From Pedobacter chitinilyticus (GTDB lineage Bacteria; Bacteroidota; Bacteroidia; Sphingobacteriales; Sphingobacteriaceae), in NCBI RefSeq assembly GCF_003313385.1, contig NZ_QMHN01000002.1, positions 320,603-384,602 on the forward strand: a stretch of 64,000 nt of DNA, in the 5' to 3' direction. Position numbers and translations under genes: made by a program. This document shows, one piece after another, positions 56,131 through 64,000 of this stretch. The notes beneath the pieces were generated by a model that searched no databases, was not told the origin of the DNA, and saw only the letters and a program-made list of their open reading frames with translations. Positions within the stretch are counted from its first letter, which is position 1; each line of letters starts with the position of its first letter.

Positions 56131-56167
56131 AAAAAAAGAGGCTGCCCTTTTGAACAACCTCTTTTTA
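56131..56167 (-). terminator. Terminator of the fourth barrel gene
   Basis: aaaaagagg and cctcttttt arms with a larger loop; T-run on the minus strand. Confidence 0.75.
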
Positions 56168-56182
56168 AAGCAGCAACTAAGG

Positions 56183-56764
56183 TTACTGAAAATCATTTTT
56201 TACTTTTCGGGCCGTTTTTTCGCCAGGAAGAAAGATTTGGAAACCAACCCCTAAGTTTAAATTGTGCGCATAGGCACTGCTACCGAAACCTACCACGCCG
56301 TTATATTTAAGCAAGGTTTCTAACCCAATATTCTTAGTCACGAAATAAGTAAATCCAGGGCCGAAACTGAAGCCTAACCCATTGGTAGAACCCCCTCCAG
56401 ATAAGTTTCTTCCTGAAATACCTACGGTTGCCTCACCAAAAAAACGGGTATGCTTAGCTAACTGATCGGCACCTGCTGCGCCATAGTAGCGCCCTAAAGC
56501 ACCAACACCATAGTTAATGGTAGTACCCAAACCTTTGCCTGCGGTTTCTATTCCAAATAAAACATCGCCGCCTAAAGCTAACCCGTCTTGAACAAACCAA
56601 GCTGCTTTTGGATTAATGGTTAAGCTAAAGGCATTAGGCTTATCTAAAGCAAAATTAATGTTGGATAGGTTGGCACCTACCATCACATCTCCTTTAGAAA
56701 TTTGCGCTTTTGCAGAAAAAGTGAGCATTGCTGCTGCTGATAGTGTAATGAATAGTTTTTTCAT
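56183..56764 (-). CDS. Outer-membrane barrel protein (fourth)
   Basis: 193 residues with signal peptide (LFITLSAAAMLTFSAKA). GDVMVGANLSNINFALD and FGPGFTYFVTKNIGLET are typical of small barrel proteins of the phylum. It ends in VGFQIFLPGEKTARKVK, which is polar rather than the usual aromatic end, so the real barrel may stop slightly earlier. Single gene. Confidence 0.8.
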   Translation of the reverse strand: MKKLFITLSAAAMLTFSAKAQISKGDVMVGANLSNINFALDKPNAFSLTINPKAAWFVQDGLALGGDVLFGIETAGKGLGTTINYGVGALGRYYGAAGADQLAKHTRFFGEATVGISGRNLSGGGSTNGLGFSFGPGFTYFVTKNIGLETLLKYNGVVGFGSSAYAHNLNLGVGFQIFLPGEKTARKVKNDFQ

Positions 56765-56938
56765 AATGTAATGTATTTAAATGGTTTAATAAAAAGCATC
56801 AATAAGGTACTGGCAGATTATTACAGGCTTACGACTGTAAAAAAGAAGGTAGATCGCTAGAAGTTAGGGCAAAAGTAGAAGATAATTGCCCACAAACAAA
56901 CGATAGCCGTTTATAATTACTTACTACTCCTTTGCTGT

Positions 56939-57859
56939 TTATTGATATTTAACGTTAGGAAAACGAAGATTTTTTTCCTCGCGATAAGCATCTAACTGTT
57001 CGCCAGCCAATGCCAGTTCATCCGTAGAAAGTACGTCGGCGCCATTAGCAATTAAATGATAAAACACCTTTTTTCCCTTGTTTGCTTTTGCACTTTTATC
57101 CAAGTTTCCCATAGTGCCTAAAATGGTATTGATGCCTTTGGCATGCAAATATTGATACAGACTTTGGTCGGGCTCAGAAATGCCAACGAAAGCAATGATT
57201 TTATCGTTAGGGACACCCATTTTATTTAAACGTTCTAAATCTTCAGGGCTTTTTACCGTGGCAGAAATCATTAAATCGGGTGCTAGTTGGTGCACTTCGG
57301 CTGCTTGATTTGCATTATAAGTGATGATGATGGAATTGGTTTCTGATTTGGTTTTGCGCACCGCAGCAATAATCTTTTTGTAAGGAACGCCTCGTTTGAT
57401 ATCGATGGTGAACAGTACTTTGTTTTTGCCCCAGCGAAGTACTTCTTCTAACGTAGGGATTTTGAAATCGGTCAATGTGCCTTCATCATCTTTCAGCTTC
57501 AGTTTTTTTAATTCGGCATAGGTTTGGTCGCCAATTAAGCCTTTTCCATTGGAGGTTCTATCCAAACGGTCGTCGTGCATAATTACCAAAGCAGAGTCTT
57601 TACTTAATGCTACATCAAACTCGATGATTACGGGTTGGTAAGTAGTGGCGTTTTCAAATGTTTCGATGGCATTTTCTGGAAAGCCAGGCATGGGACCACC
57701 ACGATGTGCGCTCAACAAAGGGTACGCAGCTGTTTTTCGATTTAGAAAGCTGTGAAATTCTTTTGCGGTTTTAAAGGAAATATAATGATGCTGCTTTGGA
57801 GCAATGCAAGCAAAACTCAACAAGGCAAAGGCCAACAATAACAATGGTATTTTTTTCAC
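56939..57859 (-). CDS. Glycerophosphodiester phosphodiesterase, copy 3 (lipoprotein)
   Basis: 306 residues with a lipobox (ALLSFACIAPK, Cys about 18). GDPD motifs: SAHRGGPMPGFPENAIETF, IEFDVALSKDSALVIMHDD and DRTSNGKG. It lies 71 bases after a patatin phospholipase on the same strand. The two activities follow each other in phospholipid breakdown: deacylation, then release of glycerol-3-phosphate. Confidence 0.9.
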   Translation of the reverse strand: MKKIPLLLLAFALLSFACIAPKQHHYISFKTAKEFHSFLNRKTAAYPLLSAHRGGPMPGFPENAIETFENATTYQPVIIEFDVALSKDSALVIMHDDRLDRTSNGKGLIGDQTYAELKKLKLKDDEGTLTDFKIPTLEEVLRWGKNKVLFTIDIKRGVPYKKIIAAVRKTKSETNSIIITYNANQAAEVHQLAPDLMISATVKSPEDLERLNKMGVPNDKIIAFVGISEPDQSLYQYLHAKGINTILGTMGNLDKSAKANKGKKVFYHLIANGADVLSTDELALAGEQLDAYREEKNLRFPNVKYQ

Positions 57860-57930
57860 TTGATTATTTTTTGATGTACAAAGTTAGACTTTTGTGTTGA
57901 TTTAAGCTGGCAAGCTAAATGGCCAGTGCT

Positions 57931-58980
57931 TTATCTTTTCAAGAAATTCCAAACGGATTCGTCAGCCTTACCTTTTTTATCTTGGAGCAGTCCTGCTACA
58001 ATCTGATCCAAAAGCTCTTCATTTTCACTAACGAGCTTGTCGCCCAACGACACGATTTTTTGGATGTTAGACACAGAAGCGGCATCCATGGCTGGATCAA
58101 TGGAAGAAAGATTATTTGGTTCTATCCTGATATAATTTTTTGATTTTTTTACCGAGTGGAACAGCTGCCTCAAAAAGTAATCGGTACTTTCTGCCGAGCT
58201 ACTGCTCATGATGTCAACCAATGCGGGACCAATAGAAATGGCTTTCTTTTTCTTAAAATCTTCGTAATTGTAAGAGATTTTAGACAGCCCTGTCCCTAAT
58301 GAAAGCGTCCAAATGTCATCTATTTTGTAGGTATTGTAGCTTTTAATGACTTCTAGCATTGCCGATAGTGCAGGGTTATGGGCAAATACCCCGCCATCAA
58401 CCAAGGGATAGCGTGTTTTTGCGAGGGAAAAAATTTCGGCCACAGAGAAATAAGTGGGTGCAGCTGAGGTGGCACGGCATACATCTTTAATATAAAAATC
58501 TCTTGAGTCGCCATGAGAAATCGCTTTTTGCTGACGAAATAGATGATTTTTCCGTAGTTCGATATTATAGGCCGTAATGATACATGGCCTTATTAACTCG
58601 CTTAGCTTGCGATTGCCAAAGTAGCTTTTCAAAACTTTTTCCAGAACAGTATCGTCATACAATTCGCTTAACAGACCAAATTTGCTGAGAAAACGTCGCC
58701 ACTTACTTGCCGTAAAAATCTCTACCCCATGATCAAGATAAATATCCAATGCTTGTTTAGCAGTATATTTTTGTTTGGTGGGTTCCTGGTCATCTGGGCA
58801 TAACAAAATAGACAGTAGGATACCACCTGTACTTGTGCCTGCAAAAAAATCAAAATAGTCCGTTAAATGGGCATCAGGATTTTTTGTTTCCCGTTGAATC
58901 TTCTCTTCCAAGGCGACCAAAATCATGCCTGGAATAATCCCCCGAATACCACCGCCATCTATTGAAAGTATTCTTTTCAT
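57931..58980 (-). CDS. Patatin-like phospholipase
   Basis: 349 residues. The oxyanion loop is DGGGIRGIIPG (residues 8-18), the nucleophile is Ser50 in GTSTGG, and the catalytic Asp is Asp195 in DGG. No signal peptide, so cytoplasmic or membrane-peripheral. The N-terminal pattern is close to CBASS effector patatins (CapV type), but no CD-NTase gene lies nearby. The downstream GDPD gene, 71 bases away, favours a lipid-breakdown role. Confidence 0.92.
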   Translation of the reverse strand: MKRILSIDGGGIRGIIPGMILVALEEKIQRETKNPDAHLTDYFDFFAGTSTGGILLSILLCPDDQEPTKQKYTAKQALDIYLDHGVEIFTASKWRRFLSKFGLLSELYDDTVLEKVLKSYFGNRKLSELIRPCIITAYNIELRKNHLFRQQKAISHGDSRDFYIKDVCRATSAAPTYFSVAEIFSLAKTRYPLVDGGVFAHNPALSAMLEVIKSYNTYKIDDIWTLSLGTGLSKISYNYEDFKKKKAISIGPALVDIMSSSSAESTDYFLRQLFHSVKKSKNYIRIEPNNLSSIDPAMDAASVSNIQKIVSLGDKLVSENEELLDQIVAGLLQDKKGKADESVWNFLKR

Positions 58981-59097
58981 TATTTATCTCGGTTTGTAGA
59001 TCATCGAAAATAGCGAAAAATATACATTTATGTAGTTTCTGTATGATTAGCAGTTGTTAAATGGTGCCATTTGTATTGCAAGTGCTATCATAAACCT

Positions 59098-59175
59098 GAA
59101 CGTAGTGGAAAGCCCACAGGAAGCGTTAGCGACCGAGGACTTGTAGCGTAGTGCAGGACTTTGGTAGCCGAAGGG
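59098..59175. repeat. Dispersed repeat (gtagtggaaagcccac)
   Basis: aacgtagtggaaagcccaca followed by ggaagcgttagcgaccgagg is related in reverse complement to 48133-48197. It lies in the space between the divergent patatin and glyS genes. Confidence 0.65.
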
Positions 59176-59215
59176 TGATGAAATTGCTTTTCAGAACATT
59201 TTAAAGCGCTTATCT

Positions 59216-59246
59216 TATAACTTTTAACTTTTAACTTTTAACTTTG
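59216..59246 (+). repeat. 7-bp tandem repeat with promoter-like end before glyS
   Basis: taacttt is repeated about four times and the last copy, taactttg at 59239-59246, equals the Bacteroidota -7 consensus. The start codon lies 8 bases downstream, so this could only act with a leaderless or near-leaderless transcript. Confidence 0.5.
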
Positions 59247-59253
59247 GCTCACT

Positions 59254-60741
59254 ATGGCTCAGAAAAATAACGACGAAATTTTTAAGAATGTAATCTCTCA
59301 TGCGAAGGAATATGGGTTTGTGTTCCAAAGCAGTGAAATATATGATGGTTTAAGTGCGGTTTACGACTATGGACAGTTGGGTGCCGAGCTTAAAAACAAC
59401 CTGAAAACTTACTGGTGGAAAGCAATGGTGCAAATGCACGAGAACATTGTGGGTATTGATGCCGCCATTTTTATGCATCCAAAGGTTTGGAAAGCGAGTG
59501 GGCACGTGGATGGTTTTAACGACCCGATGATTGACAATAAGGATAGCAAAAAACGCTACCGTGCGGATCAGTTGTTGGAGGATAAAATTGCCAAGTATGA
59601 AAAGGATGGCAAAACCGACAAAGCTGCAAAGCTGCAGGCTGATATGGACGATGCTTTAAAGGCTGAAGACTTGCCACGTTTGAAGATTTTGATTGAAGAG
59701 CATGAAATTGCTTGCCCGGTTAGCGGCACCAGAAATTGGACGGATGTGCGCCAGTTTAATTTGATGTTTAGCACGCAGTTTGGTGCTATGGCTGAGGGTA
59801 GCGATGTGGTTTATCTACGTCCAGAAACGGCACAAGGTATTTTTGTAAACTTTTTGAATGTGCAGAAAACGGGAAGGATGAAAATTCCTTTTGGTATTGC
59901 ACAAATTGGTAAGGCTTTTAGAAACGAGGTAATTGCCCGTCAGTTTATTATGCGTATGCGTGAGTTTGAACAGATGGAAATGCAGTTTTTTGTTCGCCCT
60001 GGCGAGGATAAAAAATGGTTTGAATATTGGAAAGAGGCTCGTTTGAAGTGGCACAAGGCGATTGGTACGGCTCCTGAAAAGTATCGTTACCATGACCACG
60101 TGAAGTTGGCGCACTACGCTAATGCAGCTACTGATATTGAGTTTGAATTTCCATTTGGCTTTAAAGAGGTTGAGGGTATTCACAGCAGAACTGATTTTGA
60201 TTTGTCGCAACACCAAGAGTTTAGCGGTAAAAAAATGCAGTATTTTGATGCGGAACTTGATGAAAATGGAAAACCTTATGGCAATTATGTTCCTTACGTG
60301 ATTGAGACTTCTATTGGTTTGGACAGAATGTTCTTGTTAACGATGATTAATGCTTTGGAAGAAGAGGATTTAAGCACTCCAGAGAAACAAGATAGCAGAA
60401 CGTTATTGCGTTTGCATCCTGCATTGGCACCTGTTAAAGCGGCTATTTTCCCATTAACTAAAAAAGATGGTTTACCAGAAAAGGCTCGTGAGATCATGGA
60501 TCAGTTGAAATTTGATTTTAATTGTATCTACGAAGAGAAAGATGCGATTGGCAAACGTTACCGCCGCCAAGATGCGATTGGCACGCCTTTCTGTATCACG
60601 GTTGACCACCAAACTTTGGAAGATAATACGGTAACTATTCGCCACCGCGACACGATGGAGCAACAGCGTATTGAAATTAAGGATTTGCACTGGACCATTG
60701 AGAGCAAGGTAAGCTGGAGAAGCTTGTTAAGCCATTCATAA
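59254..60741 (+). CDS. glyS: Glycyl-tRNA synthetase, class II single-chain
   Basis: 495 residues, the single-chain alpha2 form. Motif 2 is AFRNEVIARQFIMRMREFEQ, with EMEMQFFVRPG, and motif 3 is SIGLDRMFLL. The N-terminal ~150 residues carry an inserted zinc-finger-like stretch (ACPVSGTRN). The C-terminal anticodon-binding domain has PAKVKAA-like LAPVKAAIFPL and GKRYRRQDAIGTPFCITVD. It charges tRNA-Gly. It has a strong terminator right after the stop. Confidence 0.96.
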   Translation: MAQKNNDEIFKNVISHAKEYGFVFQSSEIYDGLSAVYDYGQLGAELKNNLKTYWWKAMVQMHENIVGIDAAIFMHPKVWKASGHVDGFNDPMIDNKDSKKRYRADQLLEDKIAKYEKDGKTDKAAKLQADMDDALKAEDLPRLKILIEEHEIACPVSGTRNWTDVRQFNLMFSTQFGAMAEGSDVVYLRPETAQGIFVNFLNVQKTGRMKIPFGIAQIGKAFRNEVIARQFIMRMREFEQMEMQFFVRPGEDKKWFEYWKEARLKWHKAIGTAPEKYRYHDHVKLAHYANAATDIEFEFPFGFKEVEGIHSRTDFDLSQHQEFSGKKMQYFDAELDENGKPYGNYVPYVIETSIGLDRMFLLTMINALEEEDLSTPEKQDSRTLLRLHPALAPVKAAIFPLTKKDGLPEKAREIMDQLKFDFNCIYEEKDAIGKRYRRQDAIGTPFCITVDHQTLEDNTVTIRHRDTMEQQRIEIKDLHWTIESKVSWRSLLSHS

Positions 60742-60746
60742 TATTG

Positions 60747-60772
60747 AGTCCCGTACACACGGGACTTTTTTA
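60747..60772 (+). terminator. glyS terminator
   Basis: agtcccgt and acgggact arms with a 4-base loop, followed by six T residues. Confidence 0.85.
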
Positions 60773-60877
60773 TTTTATGCTATTGCTCTGCATAAATGCA
60801 GTTTTTCAAACTTAAACTTGCTAAACCGCAAATAATTAGTTAATTATGCAGCTTTTTAACTCTTTTTAAATACTCTT

Positions 60878-61735
60878 ATGAAGAATACTTTTGCAAAGAC
60901 TAGCTTGTTTTGTCTACTTCTCTTTACTCTTTCATGCGCAAAAGATATTGAATATATACAACCTGGGGGCGGTAAAGGTGGAGCTGCCTTTTTTAAGGCA
61001 AAAGTTGATGGACAAACCATTGAATTTAAGCAAGCGACTAAAGCCACATATAATGTTTTAGATAAAAAAACAATAGAAATTCTCGCTTTTACAGAAAGTG
61101 GTAAAACGATGGGTTTTGTAATTGACGATTTTAAAGGGCCTGGCAAATATCTAATTACAGAAACTATGCTTACTACCATGAGCTACATTGGTGACCCGCA
61201 AGATTTTGAAACCTTTTTTATTAGCACGGGTGGTCAAATTACCATTACCAGTTATAGCGACAAACTTATTGCTGGAAAATTTGATTTTACGGGCAATAAT
61301 GGCGAAAGAGATATTGCAATTAGCAATGGCGAATTTTCTATTGATTTAAGCACATTACCAGTACATGACCATTTAGGAGATAATAAAATTAGCGCAAAAT
61401 TAAATGGGGTTTTAGCTGGTTTCAAGGGACAGATAATTATTGGTGGGACAGTATTAAATATTAGTGGCATGTATGGTACCAAAGCCATCACATTATCTTT
61501 AAGGGATTTTAATGGCGTGGGTACTTATACTTTGACACCAGATTTATATTTTGGCAACACGTTAGTTTACATTCAAAGTGCAGACGATGCAGAATTTGTT
61601 TGTACATCGGGTACGGCAACGGTAACAAGTGTGGACAATAAAATATTTAAAGGAACTTTTAGCGGCATATTAGAAAATTCCAATGGTGATAAAATAAACA
61701 TTACCGAAGGCCATTTTGAAGTAAAGGGTGACTAG
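60878..61735 (+). CDS. Exported lipoprotein with duplicated beta module
   Basis: 285 residues with a lipobox (LLFTLSC, Cys about 20) and then AKDIEYIQPGG. Two similar beta-rich modules follow, each with VDGQ/LNG, a VIDDFKGPGKYLI-like line and a TSYSDKLIAGKFDF or TSVDNKIFKGTFSG line. This fits the DUF6252-type family of small Bacteroidota lipoproteins as I recall it. The next gene is a clear paralog. Function unknown. Confidence 0.7.
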   Translation: MKNTFAKTSLFCLLLFTLSCAKDIEYIQPGGGKGGAAFFKAKVDGQTIEFKQATKATYNVLDKKTIEILAFTESGKTMGFVIDDFKGPGKYLITETMLTTMSYIGDPQDFETFFISTGGQITITSYSDKLIAGKFDFTGNNGERDIAISNGEFSIDLSTLPVHDHLGDNKISAKLNGVLAGFKGQIIIGGTVLNISGMYGTKAITLSLRDFNGVGTYTLTPDLYFGNTLVYIQSADDAEFVCTSGTATVTSVDNKIFKGTFSGILENSNGDKINITEGHFEVKGD

Positions 61736-61771
61736 GCTCTGATGCATTATTTTAAATCATAGGACGAATGA

Positions 61772-61797
61772 AGCCCCTCAATTTGGGGCTTTTTTGT
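61772..61797 (+). terminator. Terminator between paralogs
   Basis: aagcccc and ggggctt arms with a 7-base loop, followed by T residues. Confidence 0.8.
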
Positions 61798-61910
61798 TGT
61801 TAAGATTGACAATCATTTTTGGAATATTTTTTTCAATTCGATTTGTTAAGCAACAAATAATTAGTTATTTATGTGAAATTTTTTAAAACCATTTAAACTT
61901 TAACACTCTT

Positions 61911-62816
61911 ATGAGGAACATCATTGCTAAGACAAGTTTATTTTGTCTACTTCTTCTTGCATTTTCTTGTGCAAAAGATATCGAATATCTAAATGCAGGT
62001 GGAGATGCTTCTTCATTGAAAGTAAAAATTGATGGAAATTTAACAGAATTTCAAACAGTTACTGCAGTAATCATGGATGTACCACCTAAAAAGGCGTTAC
62101 AAATTATAGCATCGAAAGGTACAAGTCAAGCCCTTAGCATTATGCTAAGCGATTACCAAGGCAAAAAAACTTATGATTTGAGCGAAGATCCAAGCATCGT
62201 TTCGTTTACTTTGGATAACAAAAACCCTTTAGAAACAACATTTCTTGCTGAAGAAGGCAAAGTAGTTATTACTTCGGCTTCAGCAACAACCATCTCTGGA
62301 ACTTTTGAGTTTAAAGCTAAAAGCATTTCTGACGACAGTGAAAGAATCTTTAAAGAAGGCTCTTTTACCATCACCATTGCTGATCCATCTAAAAACCCTT
62401 CGATACCTGTAAATCCAAGTAACGCTAATATGAAAGCGAAGATCAACAACACTTCTTTAAGCTTTGCTGGAGAAGCCAACTTGATCAAAGCAACACAACC
62501 AATCGCCATGAACTCGATGATGATCAACGGCTATAGTGACAAGAAAATGCTCTCTATCATGATAGACGATTACAAAGGTGTAGGCACTTACGAGATCAAT
62601 GATACTAATAGCCATATGATGATGTACACGTTAGACTTTAGCCAAAATGCGGGCGACTATAGTGCTATTTCTGGGAAAATAATCGTCACGAGTTCCACCT
62701 CTAGTTCAATAAAAGGCACCTTTGAATTTATTGGAGAAAAAGACAATGATTCTAGTAATAAAATAACCGTCAAGGAAGGGACATTTGAAATGAGCTACAA
62801 AACTGTTTCGATGTAG
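61911..62816 (+). CDS. Exported lipoprotein, paralog of upstream gene
   Basis: 301 residues with a lipobox (LLLLAFSC) and the same AKDIEYLN start as its neighbour. It again has two modules: SIMLSDYQGKKTYDLSED and SASATTISGTFEFKAK in the first, MIDDYKGVGTYEIND and STSSSIKGTFEFIGEK in the second. Each gene of the pair has its own similar leader. Probably a tandem gene duplication. Confidence 0.72.
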   Translation: MRNIIAKTSLFCLLLLAFSCAKDIEYLNAGGDASSLKVKIDGNLTEFQTVTAVIMDVPPKKALQIIASKGTSQALSIMLSDYQGKKTYDLSEDPSIVSFTLDNKNPLETTFLAEEGKVVITSASATTISGTFEFKAKSISDDSERIFKEGSFTITIADPSKNPSIPVNPSNANMKAKINNTSLSFAGEANLIKATQPIAMNSMMINGYSDKKMLSIMIDDYKGVGTYEINDTNSHMMMYTLDFSQNAGDYSAISGKIIVTSSTSSSIKGTFEFIGEKDNDSSNKITVKEGTFEMSYKTVSM

Positions 62817-62850
62817 TAAAAAAAGTCCCGTACATACGGGACTTTTTTAT
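62817..62850. terminator. Bidirectional terminator
   Basis: aaaaaaagtcccgta and tacgggacttttttt are perfect arms around ca. It serves the lipoprotein and the convergent ArsC-family gene. Confidence 0.88.
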
Positions 62851-63195
62851 TTATAAAATACTTGAGATGGCTTCCTCACTCCTAGCAATAACCGCTTTAT
62901 CGCCTTTAATAATAATTGGCCGTTGTATCAAAATCGGATTTTCATGCATTAAGACGATCAACTCTTCATCTGACAGATTCTTGCCCTTTACGCTTTCTTT
63001 AAAAACATCTTCTCCTTTGCGCATTAACTCCATCGGAGCAATGCCCAAGAGTTTTAAAATATCTTTCAGTTCACTTACACTTGGTGGGTTTTCAAGGTAA
63101 TTAATGATGGTAAATTCCGTATGCTGACTTTCCAAAGCGCGTAGTGCGGCGTTGCTTTTGCTACATCTGCTGTTGTGATATATCTTAATGCTCAT
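62851..63195 (-). CDS. ArsC-family protein (arsenate reductase/Spx-like)
   Basis: 114 residues. The glutaredoxin-like start KIYHNSRCSKSNAALRAL holds the single active Cys. The ArsC-specific end is ENPILIQRPIIIKGDKAVIAR with the conserved QRPI line and Arg residues. Its start codon overlaps the stop of the NlpC/P60 gene by one base (TAATG). The fold reduces arsenate in ArsC; many homologues have other roles, and no other ars gene is here. Confidence 0.85.
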   Translation of the reverse strand: MSIKIYHNSRCSKSNAALRALESQHTEFTIINYLENPPSVSELKDILKLLGIAPMELMRKGEDVFKESVKGKNLSDEELIVLMHENPILIQRPIIIKGDKAVIARSEEAISSIL

Positions 63196-64000
63196 TATTT
63201 CTTACTTAGGTACCAATCGTGTTTTTCCAATTTGGTGATTTCGGGCTGCCCTACTTGCGTTAAAATCCTACGTGCGCCTACCAAGGTTTTGGTTTGGTAT
63301 TCGTCGTAATTTGCAGCGGTTGGTAAAATACTGCTAATTTTCACCATGCCCGCCGACTGGATAAACTCACCATTTCCCATGTAAATAGCTGTATGGCTTA
63401 CCCTTCCATTACTAACGCCTCTACGTTTTGCAGCGGAAAAGAACATCAGGTCTCCTGGTTTTAAGTTTTTAAGACACTTTTCAACACTTATGGAATCGTT
63501 TTCTAGTACATCAAGTTTCTCTCCTACTAAAGCTTGTTGAGAGGCATCGCGAGGAATCACCACCCCATTTAAAAAGTAAGCTGTTTTGGTAAAGCCGCTA
63601 CAGTCTACACCTTTAATGGAAGTACCACCCCATAGGTATGGCACCCCGATTAGCGTTTTTGCTGTTTTTAAAATCGCATCGGCATTAGGAAGTGGTCGTT
63701 TTAACCAAGCAGTATAATCGGCAGTTTGATCAGCAGGAATGTAGGCCTCTCTTCCATCGGGAAAAGCAACTTTAACAAAACCGTTTTCTTGACCTAGTAA
63801 CTTTAAGATATTACCTGCTACCAAATCGGAAACCCTTGCAGCAGTAGGGTCTGGCTTTGCAAAAGCATGTCCGTAATCATTAGTATAAACAATTTTCTTT
63901 GCTTCTTGCCATAATTTAAAACTGGCTTGGTTCATGGGCGCAATAGAGCCACCGTCTGTCCAAGCTAAATAGCCATCGGGCGATTTCACCAAGTAAAACC
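63195..64000 (-). CDS. NlpC/P60 cell-wall peptidase (cut by window end)
   Basis: The 5-prime end lies beyond the right edge; codons continue to position 64000 without an ATG, so the TTG near 63992 is not taken as the start. Visible parts: an SH3-like domain (VSDLVAGNILKLLGQENGFV), then the C40 catalytic domain with GVPYLWGGTSIKGVDCSGF (Cys nucleophile), GRVSHTAIYMGNGEFIQS (His) and a C-terminal tail. Such enzymes cleave L-Ala-gamma-D-Glu or related bonds in muropeptides. It shares the ArsC-family start by a one-base overlap. Confidence 0.9.
   Translation of the reverse strand, partial: FYLVKSPDGYLAWTDGGSIAPMNQASFKLWQEAKKIVYTNDYGHAFAKPDPTAARVSDLVAGNILKLLGQENGFVKVAFPDGREAYIPADQTADYTAWLKRPLPNADAILKTAKTLIGVPYLWGGTSIKGVDCSGFTKTAYFLNGVVIPRDASQQALVGEKLDVLENDSISVEKCLKNLKPGDLMFFSAAKRRGVSNGRVSHTAIYMGNGEFIQSAGMVKISSILPTAANYDEYQTKTLVGARRILTQVGQPEITKLEKHDWYLSKK

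Noticed and set aside
57931..58980. CBASS effector (CapV)
   Set aside because: No CD-NTase or Cap gene is adjacent; the neighbour is a GDPD, and the other side is the housekeeping glyS gene.
1..64000. tRNA, rRNA or insertion sequence
   Set aside because: No cloverleaf-like segment with a CCA-type acceptor, ribosomal RNA core or transposase motif was noticed by eye; a dedicated scan could still find a short RNA.

Overview
The window reads as chromosomal DNA of a member of the Bacteroidota, most likely Sphingobacteriaceae and Pedobacter-like. The evidence is a FecI/FecR-linked SusC/SusD outer-membrane import locus, GldA/GldF/GldG-type gliding ABC components, a single-chain class II glycyl-tRNA synthetase, moderately low GC, weak ribosome-binding sites, one TAnnTTTG-like promoter element and intergenic hairpin repeats typical of this phylum. 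The genus assignment is inference. I saw no rRNA, tRNA, CRISPR array, transposase or phage module.

Layout. 1-3131: end of a GT39-type membrane glycosyltransferase, a GyrI-like protein and a secreted M28 peptidase. 3328-5691: a CHASE-PAS-PAS histidine kinase, divergent from 5972-17753: ECF sigma, FecR, SusC with STN domain, SusD, a DUF4843-like lipoprotein, a PKD-like lipoprotein, a TlpA thioredoxin and a pepsin/retropepsin-type protease. No carbohydrate-active enzyme lies in this locus, so its ligand is open. 17893-25879: a second ECF sigma with a membrane-spanning TPR anti-sigma candidate, a 20-copy 21-bp repeat, two secreted proteins and an exported TPR-CHAT (caspase-like) protease. This is the stretch I find most likely to be an undescribed module. 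26641-32288: GlgB branching enzyme, an ABC ATPase with a small membrane protein, and a GH31 alpha-glucosidase (alpha-glucan metabolism). 32809-38051: an ABC ATPase/permease/DUF3299-like trio with a His-rich permease loop, a SlyD-like FKBP and a DUF255 thioredoxin-domain protein. 38152-42021: a solitary DUF1016/PD-(D/E)XK nuclease, a dipeptide epimerase, a GIN-domain protein and a DeoR regulator. 42048-48051: two glycerophosphodiester phosphodiesterases and a metallophosphoesterase in one operon, an M20 dipeptidase and a zinc phospholipase C/S1-P1-like enzyme. 48574-56764: DedA, DnaN, GldG, GldF, three small beta-barrel proteins, GldA and a fourth barrel. 56939-58980: a third GDPD behind a patatin phospholipase. 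59254-64000: GlyS, two tandem paralogous lipoproteins, an ArsC-family protein and an NlpC/P60 peptidase cut by the window edge.

How they work together. The first sigma/anti-sigma/TonB-receptor set forms a classical cell-surface signalling and uptake system. The second sigma set may connect an envelope signal to the exported CHAT protease (inference). GlgB and GH31 build and trim alpha-glucans. Patatin, three GDPDs, the PLC-like enzyme and the metallophosphoesterase together suggest phospholipid and phosphodiester turnover. Several intergenic regions carry hairpin repeats, and one polypurine repeat appears to have been read into the N-terminus of GldG.
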